DNA of 41,386 nucleotides from Betaproteobacteria bacterium. GTDB lineage: Bacteria; Pseudomonadota; Gammaproteobacteria; Burkholderiales; SG8-41. Under the pieces are notes generated by a model. That model saw nothing but the letters and a program-made list of their open reading frames with translations, searched no databases and had not been told where the DNA came from. The stretch lies in contig JAKFUS010000003.1 of NCBI GenBank assembly GCA_021732605.1, positions 115,476-156,861 of the forward strand. The letters run 5' to 3'. Position numbers and translations under genes: made by a program. Positions 9,830-19,392 of the stretch are shown here, one piece after another; the first letter of the stretch is position 1, and every line of letters begins with the position of its first letter.

Positions 9830-11562
9830 CACACTTCCTCCCGCACCAGAAGCACGTCTTCGGGCTTGAGCACCGTGGTTTTGGCAGGTGCGTCGGGCGG
9901 CACCGCCAGCATGCGCAGGGTCCCTGCGGCGACTTGGCTGAACACTGGCGCAGCCACTGCGCCACCGTAGTGCTGCCCGGCGGAAGGTTCGTCGATCATC
10001 ACCGCGATGATCACGCGCGGCCGCGACGCCGGCGCCATGCCAACAAACGACGCGACGTAGCGGTTAGCGGCGTAACCCTTGCCCTCGAGTTTGTGCGCCG
10101 TTCCTGTTTTGCCGGCAACCGTGTAACCGGAAATCTGGGCGCCGGGCGCCGTGCCGCCGGGCTGCGCGGCAAGCTCCAGCATTTTGCGCACGGCCAGCGC
10201 GGTCTGCGCGGACACCACCCGCGTACCCGGCACCGGGCTGTCGCGCTTCAGCAAGGTCACCGGATGCAGTACGCCGTCAGATGCGAATATCGTGTACGAG
10301 CGCGCAAGCTGCATCAGCGACACCGAAATGCCGTAACCGTACGACATCGTCGCCTGCTCGATCGGCTTCCAGGTCGCATGGGCGCGCAACCGTCCCGACA
10401 CCTCGCCGGGAAATCCCGAACGCGGCGGCAGGCCGAAACCGGCGCGGCTGAACAGGCTCCACAGCGTCTCCGACGACAACGCCAGCCCCATTTTTGCGGT
10501 GCCGACGTTGGACGATTTCTGGATCACCTGCGCCACCGTCAGCGCACCCTGGGGATGCGCATCATGAATGGTGCGGTTGCCGATGGTCAGCTGGCCGGGA
10601 GCGGTCTGGATCACCGTGCCGGACTGGAAAAGCCCGGCTTCCAGCGCAGCAGCCGCGGTGAACGGCTTCAGCGTCGAACCGGGCTCGAACAGGTCGGTGA
10701 CCACGCGATTGCGGGTACGGCTGGCATCCAGCTTGCCGCGGTTGTTCGGGTTGTACGCCGGCAGATTCGCCATCGCCAGGATTTCACCGTTCTCGGCATC
10801 CAGTACAACAATACCGCCGGCCTTGGCGCGATGCGCGGTGACAGCGGCTTTGAGTTCGCGGAACGCCAGATACTGGATACGCGCATCAATCGACAGCCGG
10901 AGCTGTTGTCCGTTCTGCGGCACGCGGATGCTTTCCACGTCCTCGACGATACGGCCAAGCCGGTCCTTGATCACGCGGCGGCTGCCGGGTTTGCCGGACA
11001 GTGTGTCTTCGAACGCCAGTTCCAGGGCTTCCTGCCCTTTGTCATCAACACCGGTAAAGCCAATGATGTGCGACATCATTTCGCCCGCGGGATAATAGCG
11101 ACGGTGCTCGCGCTGCAGGAAAACACCGGGGATACCCAGCTGCACCACGCGCTCCGCCTGTTCCGGCGGCAACTGGCGCTTCAGGTAGACAAACTCGCGC
11201 TGCGTATCGGACAGCTTGGCACGCAGCTCGTCATTGCTGATCTCCAGCAGTTTCGCGAGTTTGCGCAGATCTGCGGGGTCAGCCTCGATGTCGGCGGGAC
11301 TGGCTGCCACCGACTCCACCGGGGTTGAAATCGCCAGCGGCTCATTGTTGCGATCGACGATCATGCCGCGGCTGGCGCCGATCTCAACAACCCGCGAGTA
11401 ACGCGACTCACCCTTGCGCTGCAGGAAATCGTTGTTCAGCGCCTGCAGCCACAATGCGCGCCCGGCCAGCGCGATAAACCACGCCGCCAGCAGCACCAGC
11501 ATCAGGTTGGCACGCCAAGCCGGCAGACTCGGCGTCGGACCCCGGCCAGCAGGCGGCTTCAT
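9829..11562 (-). CDS. ftsI: Septal peptidoglycan transpeptidase FtsI (PBP3)
   Basis: FtsI is the class B penicillin-binding protein that cross-links septal peptidoglycan and acts with FtsW. The 577-residue product has one N-terminal membrane anchor (about residues 19-36). A non-penicillin-binding domain follows with RGMIVDRNNEPLAIS. The transpeptidase motifs are S296-TLK in FEPGSTLKPF, SSN at about 350-352, and KTGTAHK near 485. Length matches E. coli FtsI (588). Its ATG overlaps the ftsL stop as ATGA and its stop overlaps murE as TGATG, consistent with translational coupling along the operon. Confidence 0.97.
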   Translation of the reverse strand: MKPPAGRGPTPSLPAWRANLMLVLLAAWFIALAGRALWLQALNNDFLQRKGESRYSRVVEIGASRGMIVDRNNEPLAISTPVESVAASPADIEADPADLRKLAKLLEISNDELRAKLSDTQREFVYLKRQLPPEQAERVVQLGIPGVFLQREHRRYYPAGEMMSHIIGFTGVDDKGQEALELAFEDTLSGKPGSRRVIKDRLGRIVEDVESIRVPQNGQQLRLSIDARIQYLAFRELKAAVTAHRAKAGGIVVLDAENGEILAMANLPAYNPNNRGKLDASRTRNRVVTDLFEPGSTLKPFTAAAALEAGLFQSGTVIQTAPGQLTIGNRTIHDAHPQGALTVAQVIQKSSNVGTAKMGLALSSETLWSLFSRAGFGLPPRSGFPGEVSGRLRAHATWKPIEQATMSYGYGISVSLMQLARSYTIFASDGVLHPVTLLKRDSPVPGTRVVSAQTALAVRKMLELAAQPGGTAPGAQISGYTVAGKTGTAHKLEGKGYAANRYVASFVGMAPASRPRVIIAVMIDEPSAGQHYGGAVAAPVFSQVAAGTLRMLAVPPDAPAKTTVLKPEDVLLVREEV

Positions 11563-11837
11563 GGTCGAGCCTCCGGCGCTGCCACCATCTCAACCCGGTT
11601 CTCCGCCGGCAACCGCATGTTCAGTTCACGGGTAGCGATGCGCTCAATTCGCGCGTGGGTTCCCCAGGTGCCCTGCTCGAGCTGCAACTGGCCCCATTCG
11701 ACGTCCATTTGCTTCGCTACGGCCTGTTCTTTCTGCAGCTCGACGTAGAGCTTGCGCGCCTTGTGCTGTGAAGCCACCAGCGCCATCGCGCACACCATCA
11801 GCGCAACGAGCAGAATGAAGGTCAGGCGCGCAGTCAT
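11559..11837 (-). CDS. ftsL: Cell division protein FtsL
   Basis: This 92-residue bitopic protein has a single membrane helix (about residues 5-22), then a heptad-like, Q/L-rich periplasmic stretch ([19 protein letters not shown]) and a short C-terminal tail. That is the architecture of FtsL, which forms the FtsQLB divisome complex and helps activate FtsWI. Sequence identity in this family is low; the call rests on size, topology and position between rsmH and ftsI. Both ends overlap neighbours as ATGA, and the start overlaps the rsmH stop. Confidence 0.92.
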   Translation of the reverse strand: MTARLTFILLVALMVCAMALVASQHKARKLYVELQKEQAVAKQMDVEWGQLQLEQGTWGTHARIERIATRELNMRLPAENRVEMVAAPEARP

Positions 11838-12781
11838 GCTGCCGCCCCCGCATTTCCCCGGGAACGTTCAGCAACCCGCATCACTGCGCTGCGCGCACGC
11901 GGGTTGGCCGCGACTTCTGTGCTGCTCGCGCGCTGCGCACGGCCGATCAGCCGCATCCGCGGCGGCGGCAGATCACGCGCGCGCACCGGCAGTCGCGCCG
12001 GCAGCGCGTCCGCCTGCGACTGCGTGCGCAGAAAGCGCTTCACGATGCGATCTTCCAGTGAGTGAAAAGCGATGACCACCAGCCGGCCTTCCGGCTGCAA
12101 CAGGTCAACGCATTGCGGCAGCACTACCGATAACTCCTCAAGCTCCTGATTGATGTGAATCCGTAGAGCTTGAAACGTGCGCGTCGCCGGATCCTGGCGT
12201 GGTTCGCGCGCGGGAACGGCTTCTGCCACGATCGCGGCAAGTTGTCGTGTGGTGTCAACAGGTCCCCGCGTCCGAGCCGCAACAATCGCTGCTGCAATCT
12301 GTTTAGCAAACCGTTCTTCGCCATGGTCCCTGATGACCTCCCTGATGTCCGCTTCGTCTGCCGTGGCCAGCCATTGCGCCGCGCTGATGCCGTGCCCCGG
12401 ATCCATACGCATGTCGAGCGGCGCGTCGTGGCGAAAACTGAAGCCGCGACGCGCATCGTCCAGCTGCGGCGACGACACGCCGATATCCAACAGCACTCCG
12501 TCCGCCGCCGTCACACCGTTCTCCCGCAGCACTGCAGCAACCCGGCTGAACGCGCTGTGCAGGATCGTGAATCGCGGGTCGTTCACCGCACGTCCTGCCT
12601 CCACCGCTTCGGGATCGCGATCCAGCGCCACCAATCGCCCTCCTTTGCCCAGCTGCTCCAGAATCAGACGGCTGTGACCGCCTCTGCCAAACGTGCAATC
12701 GACATAAATGCCGTCGGACCGGATGTTCAATGCTGCTATGGCTTCCTGCGCGAGCACCGCGGCATGCGCGCCGCTCGTCAC
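11834..12781 (-). CDS. rsmH: 16S rRNA (cytosine(1402)-N4)-methyltransferase RsmH (MraW)
   Basis: RsmH methylates N4 of C1402 in 16S rRNA, next to the 2'-O-methyl added by RsmI, whose gene is also in this window. The 315-residue product has the SAM-binding motif [51 protein letters not shown] and the C-terminal [16 protein letters not shown]. It starts with GTG overlapping the mraZ stop (GTGA) and its stop overlaps ftsL (ATGA). Second gene of the dcw operon. Confidence 0.97.
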   Translation of the reverse strand: MTSGAHAAVLAQEAIAALNIRSDGIYVDCTFGRGGHSRLILEQLGKGGRLVALDRDPEAVEAGRAVNDPRFTILHSAFSRVAAVLRENGVTAADGVLLDIGVSSPQLDDARRGFSFRHDAPLDMRMDPGHGISAAQWLATADEADIREVIRDHGEERFAKQIAAAIVAARTRGPVDTTRQLAAIVAEAVPAREPRQDPATRTFQALRIHINQELEELSVVLPQCVDLLQPEGRLVVIAFHSLEDRIVKRFLRTQSQADALPARLPVRARDLPPPRMRLIGRAQRASSTEVAANPRARSAVMRVAERSRGNAGAAA

Positions 12782-13224
12782 AAGGAGAAACCCTCCAGCT
12801 CCACCGGCAAACCACCGGCGCCGAAACTGCCCGCGCTGTCGATCAGTTGCGTCCAGCGCTCGTCATTCCACAATTCGAATTTGCGGCCCTGTCCGACCAG
12901 CACCACGCTTTTTTCCAGTTGTGCGAAACGCCGCAGCTCGGGCGAAATCAGTACCCGCCCCGCACCGTCCATATCAACGTCCACGGCGAAACCGATCAAG
13001 CGCCGCTGCAGTTCACGCACGCGCGGATCAAGATTCGACAAACCTTCGAGTTTTTGCTGGATGAGCTCCCAGTCGGGCAGCGGATAAACCAGCAGGCAAT
13101 GATCCGCATCGGCGGTGATCACCAAGTGACCCGCGCAACGTTCGAGCAGCGCATCGCGATGGCGCGCCGGAACGGCGAGCCTGCCCTTGCTGTCGAGATT
13201 GAGTTGTGCGACCCCGCGAAACAC
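12778..13224 (-). CDS. mraZ: Transcriptional regulator MraZ
   Basis: MraZ is the DNA-binding autorepressor of the dcw operon. The 148-residue product has the two AbrB/SpoVT-type half-domains, each with its signature: [16 protein letters not shown] near residue 10 and [15 protein letters not shown] near residue 87. The frame is open 20 codons further upstream, to a GTG at 13284, but that GTG lies inside the operator and about 12 nt from the predicted transcription start. The GTG at 13224 follows an AAGGGGG Shine-Dalgarno by 5 nt and gives the canonical N-terminus (V/M)FRG. I therefore use 13224. Confidence 0.95.
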   Translation of the reverse strand: MFRGVAQLNLDSKGRLAVPARHRDALLERCAGHLVITADADHCLLVYPLPDWELIQQKLEGLSNLDPRVRELQRRLIGFAVDVDMDGAGRVLISPELRRFAQLEKSVVLVGQGRKFELWNDERWTQLIDSAGSFGAGGLPVELEGFSL

Positions 13225-13279
13225 GCTTTCCCCCTTGCCGCGGAAGTCTTGCGTTACCGGAGGTCCGGCAGGCATTTCT

Positions 13280-13304
13280 CCCACTTTTTACCACTTCATC
13301 CCAC
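13280..13304 (-). promoter_or_regulatory. MraZ operator: three GTGGG/T repeats at 10-bp spacing
   Basis: On the minus strand GTGGG (13304-13300), GTGGT (13294-13290) and GTGGG (13284-13280) are spaced exactly 10 bp apart. MraZ proteins are known to bind TGGGN repeats with this phase upstream of mraZ. The first repeat overlaps the -10 box and the second covers the predicted start of transcription, so binding should repress the whole dcw operon. Confidence 0.88.
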
Positions 13305-13331
13305 TATAAATAACTGAGTGATGCGGGTCAA
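13303..13331 (-). promoter_or_regulatory. Sigma70-type promoter of the dcw operon
   Basis: On the minus strand TTGACC (13331-13326) and TATAGT (13308-13303) are separated by 17 bp, close to the sigma70 consensus. Transcription would start near 13296, giving a leader of about 70 nt before the mraZ GTG at 13224. No comparably strong promoter was seen within the cluster down to murB. Confidence 0.8.
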
Positions 13332-13604
13332 GGGTCGAATTACCGAATTCCTTTTTAAGGACAACGACTTACAGCAACTTGTTGACGCCGATTTTTACTG
13401 TTTTTTCTTGGAGTAATACATCAATAAAAACAATAGGATATTGCGTGTACTGAATGTAGCGCATTAAGTAATTATGCTTAAAAATCAGGCAATTACAGGT
13501 GTTTGGTGCGTCGCCGCCCGGCGACAGCGCGCCAAAATTCTCTCGGAAGTGGGAATTACCCCAAAAACCAGGGACAGTCTTGCTAAAGAGTGGCTGCAAA
13601 AGAA
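13332..13604. other. Gene-free spacer between dcw promoter and rnpB
   Basis: No gene is supported here. The stretch is AT-richer than its surroundings. It holds one copy of the AT-rich repeat core (13414-13437) and a short perfect hairpin GTCGCC-GGGC-GGCGAC on the minus strand (13523-13508) without a following T tract. A minus-strand open frame runs through it into rnpB, but it resembles no protein and overlaps the RNA gene. Confidence 0.6.
13414..13437 (+). repeat. AT-rich repeat core (copy F)
   Basis: ACATCAATAAAAACAATA at 13418-13435 matches the murD copy in 17 of 18 positions. It lies in the spacer upstream of the dcw promoter. It is the least certain intergenic copy because it lacks the CAAATACTTAT extension. 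Confidence 0.45.
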
Positions 13605-13971
13605 AAGTGAAGCTGGCCGTTAAGCCGGGTTCTGTCGTGGGCAACCATTCCTCTGGGCCGTACATTGCTGCACGGCTCAAGCCACCTACCCGCAAGCTCG
13701 GCGGGACGCGTCAACGCTTGCCTATTCGGTGTTGCTCCGGGTGGAGGTTACCGCGTTTCACCCCGCTGGTCGGGTCGGATCAGCAAGCACGTCGCCGCAC
13801 TTACAACCCACCGCCCCGCGGACTCGTCTCTGTGGCCCTATTCCTCGCCTCACGGCGGACGGGCGTTACCCGTCACCCTACCCTATGGAGCCCGGACTTT
13901 CCTCTATGCACGGCACGGACAAGTTGCCTTGTCCGGTTTGTTCCGCACACAGCGGTTGCCTGGCCAGCTTC
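13605..13971 (-). ncRNA. rnpB: RNase P RNA component (type A)
   Basis: This is the catalytic RNA that trims tRNA 5' leaders. On the minus strand it begins GAAGCTGGCC, with GGAAAGTCCGGGCTCCATAG further in, ACCTCCACCCGGAGCAA centrally and CCACGACAGAACCCGGCTTA near the 3' end, all universal bacterial RNase P segments. The first ten bases pair perfectly with GGCCAGCTTC at the 3' end, forming helix P1. The 5' end fits the TAAAAT box 7 nt upstream; the 3' end is set by P1 and may be off by a few bases. A T-rich stretch (ACTTTTCTTTTG) follows. It sits between chaC and the dcw promoter on the same strand. Confidence 0.96.
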
Positions 13972-13978
13972 ATCGCGG

Positions 13979-14003
13979 ATTTTATCATGCGGACACCTGT
14001 CAA
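13979..14003 (-). promoter_or_regulatory. Probable rnpB promoter
   Basis: TAAAAT (13984-13979) ends 7 nt before the first base of the RNase P RNA, the right distance for a -10 box, and a GC-rich discriminator (CCGCG) follows. A perfect TTGACA lies upstream (14003-13998) but the spacer is only 13 bp, so it may not be the real -35; the match at 17 bp is poor. Confidence 0.5.
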
Positions 14004-14020
14004 TCGGGCGTAATCAGCGC

Positions 14021-14647
14021 TCAGCGCGACTCGTGCGCGCGCACTGCCGCCAGCAGATCGTGCAAATGACCGTCATGCACACCCAGTGCATCGAGGTGGT
14101 GCAGGGTATTTACCAGGTAATCGACATTGGGTCCGCGCTCACCGCAACAGCCGGCGATGATGGTGGCGGCCGTGTCGAGTTCCAGTTGACCGGCGTAACC
14201 GTCGTGGCAACGATTGGCGAGGAAGGCCAATGCCGTCTGGCGCTCTGTACCCATGCTGACCGGCAACAGCCGTGGCACGTACACGCTCCGCCGCATCTCG
14301 CGCAGCCACAAGGCTTCCAGCGCATCGGGAATATCCGCAGCGGCCACGCGATACGCCGTACCCTTGCAGGCCCCGCCACGATCAAGGCCCAGTACCAACC
14401 CAGGCGCCGACACCGTGCCGCGATAGCGGCTGGAGTAAATGCAGAACGCGCGGTGATAACCACGCAGCAATGCCGGCGCTGAGGTCTTGAAACGAAATGC
14501 GGGATCCCACATCAGCGAGCCGTAGGTGAATATCCACAGGTCGCCGCGGGGCAGATCAAGCTGGCTGTAATGAAACGGGTCGTCCTGCGGCAGCGGCGCC
14601 AATCCGGCGCCGACGGAATGCCTGGGTCCGGGGACGCTCAAGAGGCG
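14021..14647 (-). CDS. chaC: ChaC-type glutathione-specific gamma-glutamylcyclotransferase
   Basis: ChaC enzymes cleave glutathione to 5-oxoproline and Cys-Gly in the cytoplasm. The family signature [15 protein letters not shown] starts about 35 residues in. It is followed by [42 protein letters not shown] with the likely catalytic glutamate, YVPR, and C-terminal [18 protein letters not shown], matching ChaC over the whole length. The start is uncertain. The frame continues upstream inside pyrC; the TTG at 14647, with GGAGG 11 nt upstream and overlapping the pyrC stop, is preferred to a GTG at 14668 that lacks a ribosome site. Confidence 0.88.
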   Translation of the reverse strand, partial: RLLSVPGPRHSVGAGLAPLPQDDPFHYSQLDLPRGDLWIFTYGSLMWDPAFRFKTSAPALLRGYHRAFCIYSSRYRGTVSAPGLVLGLDRGGACKGTAYRVAAADIPDALEALWLREMRRSVYVPRLLPVSMGTERQTALAFLANRCHDGYAGQLELDTAATIIAGCCGERGPNVDYLVNTLHHLDALGVHDGHLHDLLAAVRAHESR

Positions 14648-15687
14648 GTGATCCTCCACTGGACCGCGGCGCCTGCGCGCATCGGTACCAGCGTGTCGGC
14701 GCCAAACGGCACGCTGGCCGGCACGTCCCAAGGTTCCTGCTTCAGCGTGATCTTGTCCTGGTTGCGCGGCAGCCCGTAAAAATCCGCGCCGAAATGGCTG
14801 GCAAATCCCTCGAGCCGGTCAAGCGCGCCCGCCGCCGCAAACACTTCAGCATACAACTCAATGCCGGCATGCGCGGTGTACATGCCGGCGCAGCCACAGT
14901 CGTTTTCCTTGGTATGCCGCGCATGCGGCGCGCTGTCGGTGCCAAGAAAAAATTTCGGATTGCCGCTGATCGCCGCGGCCACCAGTGCTGTGCGGTGGGT
15001 TTCGCGCTTGAGTATCGGCAGGCAGTAGTTGTGCGGCCTCACGCCGCCGGTGAACAGCGCATTGCGGTTGAGCAGCAGGTGCTGCGGCGTCAGTGTCGCC
15101 GCGATGCGAGCCGGGGCTGCAGTGACAAACACGGCGGCTTCGCGCGTTGTGATGTGCTCCATCACCACCTTCAGCCCCTGGAAACGTTCCACCAGCGGCG
15201 CCAGCGTGCGCTCGATAAACACGCGTTCGCGGTCAAATACGTCGATGCCCGGATCAGTCGCTTCACCATGCACCAGCAGCGGCATGCCGGCCTTTTCCAT
15301 CGCGGCCAACACCGGAAAACATTTCTCGATTGCGCTCACGCCGGAATCAGAGTTGGTCGTCGCACCCGCCGGGTAATATTTCACTGCATGCACTGCACCG
15401 CTTTTTTTTGCCTTGTCGATTTCTTCCGGTCGAGTGTTGTCGGTCAGGTACAGCGTCATCAGCGGCTCAAAGCGGCTCCCCGCGGGCAGCGCCGCACGGA
15501 TTCGGTCGCGGTAAGCCAGCGCCAACTCGGTGGTGGTCACCGGCGGCTTCAGATTGGGCATGACAATGGCGCGCGCAAACCGCGCAGCGGTATGCGGCAG
15601 CACATCGCACATCGCTGCGCCGTCGCGCAGGTGCAGGTGCCAGTCGTCGGGGCGGGTGATAGTGATCGGGTTCATGACGGCTTGCAT
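14638..15687 (-). CDS. pyrC: Dihydroorotase PyrC
   Basis: PyrC closes carbamoyl-aspartate to dihydroorotate in pyrimidine synthesis. The 349-residue product is of the short proteobacterial type. Visible metal and active-site motifs are [10 protein letters not shown] (first two histidines), [26 protein letters not shown] (the carboxylated lysine), [18 protein letters not shown] and [16 protein letters not shown] (the essential aspartate). Two ATG codons, the first and the fifth, could start it; neither has a good ribosome site. It lies 36 nt after rsmI and overlaps chaC by a few bases. Confidence 0.97.
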   Translation of the reverse strand: MQAVMNPITITRPDDWHLHLRDGAAMCDVLPHTAARFARAIVMPNLKPPVTTTELALAYRDRIRAALPAGSRFEPLMTLYLTDNTRPEEIDKAKKSGAVHAVKYYPAGATTNSDSGVSAIEKCFPVLAAMEKAGMPLLVHGEATDPGIDVFDRERVFIERTLAPLVERFQGLKVVMEHITTREAAVFVTAAPARIAATLTPQHLLLNRNALFTGGVRPHNYCLPILKRETHRTALVAAAISGNPKFFLGTDSAPHARHTKENDCGCAGMYTAHAGIELYAEVFAAAGALDRLEGFASHFGADFYGLPRNQDKITLKQEPWDVPASVPFGADTLVPMRAGAAVQWRITAS

Positions 15688-15723
15688 GTTAAACGGTGCA
15701 TGGTTAACAGTAAAATCCTGTAA

Positions 15724-16569
15724 TCACTTTTCATCTTTGAGCGTAAGCGCAAGTTTGTACAGCGCATTGCGATTGCCCCCAGTCAGTTTCACCGCCAGTG
15801 CAACCGCTTGTTTCACCGGCAACTCGGCGAGCAGGGTTTTCAGTACGGATTCGACATCGACCTCAGGCGGTGACGACGCCGTCGCTGCAGCGCCCTCCAC
15901 CACCAGTACAAACTCCCCACGCCGGTGATTGTCGTCGGCCTCAAGCCAGGCCACCGCCTCATCGAGCCTGCAGCGATGCAGGGTTTCGTGGATTTTGGTC
16001 AGCTCGCGCGCAATGAGGATTTGGCGAGCGCCGTCGAAAGCGGCACACAGGTCGGCAACGCTGCCGACGACGCGATGTGGTGCTTCATAAAACACCAGCA
16101 GCGCGGTCTGCGCCACAAGTCCCGCCAGTTCGCGGCGGCGTTCGGCCGCGCGTGCCGGCAGAAAACCGCAAAACAGGAAGCGACTTGCCTCGAAGCCACT
16201 GGCCGACAACACTGCCGCCGCAGCATTCGGCCCGGGGATAGGCACCACCGGATACCCCGCTGCGCGCACTGCTGCCACCACCTGCGCCCCCGGGTCGGCA
16301 ATGCCCGGCGTGCCGGCGTCGCTGACCAGCGCCACCGTTTTGCCCTCCGCCAGCAGGGCGGTCACGCGTTCCGCGGCGCGGCGCTCATTGTGTTCGTGCA
16401 CGGCCACCAGTCTGCCGGCGATACCGTGGCGATTGAGCAGGCGGATGGTGACCCGGGTGTCTTCAGCGGCAATGATATCCGCTGCCTTCAGGACTTCCAG
16501 CGCGCGCAGGGTGATGTCGCCGAGATTACCGATAGGGGTGGCGACTACATATAATGTCGCTTTGTTCAC
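15724..16569 (-). CDS. rsmI: 16S rRNA (cytidine(1402)-2'-O)-methyltransferase RsmI
   Basis: RsmI adds the 2'-O-methyl to C1402 of 16S rRNA. The 281-residue product has LYVVATPIGNLGDITLRALE, AAEDTRVTIRLL, VSDAGTPGIADPG, PIPGPNAAAAVLSASG, FYEAPHRV, ARELTKIHET and the C-terminal GNRNALYKLAL, the complete tetrapyrrole-methylase-like family pattern. The frame is open well upstream (to 16665), but GTG 16569 has GGGGA 7 nt before it and leaves a 66-bp gap to the divergent lpoA-like gene. An ATG at 16590 is the alternative. The gene order rsmI/lpoA/yraN/diaA/dolP is that of E. coli, with rsmI divergent in both. Confidence 0.95.
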   Translation of the reverse strand: MNKATLYVVATPIGNLGDITLRALEVLKAADIIAAEDTRVTIRLLNRHGIAGRLVAVHEHNERRAAERVTALLAEGKTVALVSDAGTPGIADPGAQVVAAVRAAGYPVVPIPGPNAAAAVLSASGFEASRFLFCGFLPARAAERRRELAGLVAQTALLVFYEAPHRVVGSVADLCAAFDGARQILIARELTKIHETLHRCRLDEAVAWLEADDNHRRGEFVLVVEGAAATASSPPEVDVESVLKTLLAELPVKQAVALAVKLTGGNRNALYKLALTLKDEK

Positions 16570-16635
16570 TGCCACTTCCCCACTCACCATCCCGCTATCT
16601 GTGTCCACGCCCCGTCCCAGTGCCGGATTAACCGG

Positions 16636-17781
16636 ATGATTCATCACCTGTTGCAATATATGCAACGCTTTGTGGCGGCCCGCTGTATCGCGGTCCGCAT
16701 TATCACGATCATCTCCGCCTGCCTGCTCGCACTATACGGAGCGCCCGCGGCAATGGCCAGCGATGCGACAGCGCAAACCGGCGCTGTTGCCGCAACGGCA
16801 CAGGTTCCGCACATCGCACTGCTGCTGCCGGTGAATTCAAAAATATTCGGCCGCCATGCGGCAGCGCTGCGTGACGGCTTCCGGGCCGCAGCAAAGGCAC
16901 AAAGCCGGATTCCGTTGCCGGTGCGCGAATACGCGGTCTCCGACAACGTGACCAACGTGCTGGAGGGTTATCGCGCTGCCGTGGCCGCCGGCGCGCAGGT
17001 CATCGTGGGGCCGCTGACGCGGGACGCTGTCACCGCGCTGGCCTTCGGTGAGCCGGTGCCGGTGCCCACGCTGGCGCTCAACGTGCCGGACAACACCGGA
17101 CGCAATCCCGGCAATCTTTACCTGCTGAGCCTGCAGATCGAAACCGAAGCGCGACAGGTTGCACAGATTGCCTGGCGCGACGGTCGCCGTACTGCGGTCA
17201 CCCTCAATGGCGGCAGCCCGGTAGAGCGTCGCATGCAAGCCGCCTTCGCCGGCGAGTTCATGAGACTGGGCGGCAGGGTGGCGACGGATGTGGCCTATGC
17301 CCCCGATCCGGACAAGCTGAAAGCCATCACGCGCAGTGGCAGCGCAGCCGACATGTACTTCCTGGCACTGGGCTATAGCGAAGCCCGTATCGTGCGCTCC
17401 TATCTGGGCGCAACACCGATTTATGCCACCTCCGGCGTACATGCCGGTGACCAGGGACCGCTCGCCGGATTCGATCTGGCCGGCGTGAATTTCGTCGACA
17501 TGCCGTGGCTGCTTGAACCCAATCATGCCGCGGTGATGGTCTACGCCCGTTCTAAACCGCTGGCGTCCATGGATCTGGAACGATTTTACGCGCTCGGCAT
17601 TGACGCCTGGCGCATTGCCCAGCTGCTGCTCAGCGGCACCCGCGACATCCGCCTCGACGGCGTGACCGGGCAACTGACGCTGGGCGCGGACGGTCACATT
17701 GAACGGGAACTGGTCGTCGGGCGTTACAGCGAAGGTCGCCCGCTGGCGACAGATCCGGCGCCGCGTGAACCCGCGCGGTGA
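16636..17781 (+). CDS. LpoA/LppC-family penicillin-binding-protein activator
   Basis: The 381-residue product is a type-I periplasmic-binding-protein fold of the LppC/LpoA family. In enterobacteria the lipoprotein LpoA activates the synthase PBP1a. Motifs seen are [23 protein letters not shown] at the N-terminal side, [23 protein letters not shown] and the C-terminal [18 protein letters not shown] and [10 protein letters not shown]. The N-terminus has a basic stretch, a hydrophobic core and a signal-peptidase-I-like APAAMA|SDA site near residue 41. The only cysteine in a lipobox-like setting (ISAC, residue 29) has too short a hydrophobic run before it. It lacks the long N-terminal TPR domain of E. 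coli LpoA. Its stop overlaps yraN as GTGA. Confidence 0.85.
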   Translation: MIHHLLQYMQRFVAARCIAVRIITIISACLLALYGAPAAMASDATAQTGAVAATAQVPHIALLLPVNSKIFGRHAAALRDGFRAAAKAQSRIPLPVREYAVSDNVTNVLEGYRAAVAAGAQVIVGPLTRDAVTALAFGEPVPVPTLALNVPDNTGRNPGNLYLLSLQIETEARQVAQIAWRDGRRTAVTLNGGSPVERRMQAAFAGEFMRLGGRVATDVAYAPDPDKLKAITRSGSAADMYFLALGYSEARIVRSYLGATPIYATSGVHAGDQGPLAGFDLAGVNFVDMPWLLEPNHAAVMVYARSKPLASMDLERFYALGIDAWRIAQLLLSGTRDIRLDGVTGQLTLGADGHIERELVVGRYSEGRPLATDPAPREPAR

Positions 17782-18119
17782 ACAAGCGCGGTGAACAGGC
17801 GGAAGCGCTCGCCGCCGATTTCCTGCGCGGCAAGGGCTTGCGCATTACCGCCAGAAATTACCGCAGCCGCTATGGTGAAATCGACCTGATCGCCCGAGAG
17901 GGCGCAACAGTGGTATTTGTCGAAGTACGCAGCCGTGCCAGCGACGCCTATGGCGGAGCGGCCGCCAGCATCACCGCGGGCAAGCGCGAAAAACTGCTGA
18001 AAACCGCCCGCCACTACCTCGCCGGTATCACCCCGCTGCCGCAGTGCCGCTTTGATGCGGTGCTGATTACCGGCGAGCCGCCGCGCATCGAATGGATACG
18101 CAATGCCATCGAAGACTGA
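17778..18119 (+). CDS. yraN: YraN/UPF0102 family nuclease-fold protein
   Basis: The 113-residue protein is of the UPF0102 family, which has a Holliday-junction-resolvase-like fold but no settled function. The pattern [36 protein letters not shown] and [21 protein letters not shown] shows the E-x-D and E-V-R residues typical of the nuclease fold. The GTG start overlaps the upstream stop (GTGA), so it is probably co-translated with the LpoA-like gene. A 48-nt gap containing a TACAAT box precedes diaA. Confidence 0.93.
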   Translation: MNKRGEQAEALAADFLRGKGLRITARNYRSRYGEIDLIAREGATVVFVEVRSRASDAYGGAAASITAGKREKLLKTARHYLAGITPLPQCRFDAVLITGEPPRIEWIRNAIED

Positions 18120-18778
<659 letters not shown>

Positions 18779-18795
18779 TTCCAGGAGTTGAATAC

Positions 18796-19362
18796 ATGCG
18801 CAAGCTTTTGACATTGATCTGCATCGCGTTGTTGCCGGCGCTCACCGGATGCATGGCTGTGGCACTCGGTGGCGCTGCCGCAACCGGCTTCATCGTCGGC
18901 GAAGACCGGCGCACGGTGGGCACCATCACCGAAGACCAGGGCATCGAAATCAAGGCGGCGAACCGCATTGAGGAAAAAGTTAAGGGCGCACACATCAATA
19001 TCACCAGTTACAACCGCGCGGTGCTGCTGAGCGGTGAAGTGCCGAGCGAAGCCGCTAAAACAGATGCTGAACGCATTGCGCGAGCGGTGGAGAATGTGCG
19101 CAGCGTGTTCAACGAACTTCAGGTTGCTGGCAATGCCTCGCTGCAGTCGCGTACCAACGACTCAATACTGACCTCCAAGGTCAAGGCACGTTTCGTCGAT
19201 GCCAGAAAATTCAGTCCCGTACACGTCAAGGTGGTTTCCGAAAATGGCGTGGTCTACCTGCTGGGCATGGTCAATCGCCAGGAAGCCGCGGATGCCACTG
19301 AAGTCGCGCGCACCACTGGCGGCGTGCGCAAGGTGGTCCGGGTATTCGAATATATGGATTAA
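18796..19362 (+). CDS. dolP: Outer-membrane BON-domain lipoprotein DolP (YraP)
   Basis: The 188-residue lipoprotein has a short signal peptide with lipobox LTGC (Cys19). Two BON domains follow (about residues 47-115 and 125-188), the layout of DolP/YraP, a 191-residue outer-membrane protein that helps keep the envelope intact and supports the BAM complex. The DRRTVGTITEDQGIE segment before the first BON domain is characteristic of the family. AGGAG lies 8 nt before the ATG. The stop codon TAA is the first triplet of an AT-rich repeat, and a GC hairpin lies about 40 nt further on. Confidence 0.94.
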   Translation: MRKLLTLICIALLPALTGCMAVALGGAAATGFIVGEDRRTVGTITEDQGIEIKAANRIEEKVKGAHINITSYNRAVLLSGEVPSEAAKTDAERIARAVENVRSVFNELQVAGNASLQSRTNDSILTSKVKARFVDARKFSPVHVKVVSENGVVYLLGMVNRQEAADATEVARTTGGVRKVVRVFEYMD

Positions 19363-19388
19363 AAAATATAAATAAATCAAATACTTAT
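19360..19388 (+). repeat. AT-rich repeat abutting the dolP stop codon (copy A)
   Basis: The element starts with the dolP stop TAA and ends AAATCAAATACTTAT, a 15-nt string identical to the copy at 30598-30626. It lies between convergent genes. One A of the core is missing relative to the other copies. Confidence 0.65.
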
Positions 19389-19392
19389 GCAA

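Noticed and set aside
9817-11328. 503-codon open frame on the plus strand opposite ftsI
   Set aside because: Its His/Arg/Gln-rich composition is typical of the antisense of a GC-rich gene; ftsI on the other strand has all catalytic motifs.
13369-13695. 108-codon open frame on the minus strand between mraZ and rnpB
   Set aside because: It overlaps the 3' part of the RNase P RNA gene, has no recognisable domain, and runs through AT-rich spacer containing the repeat core.
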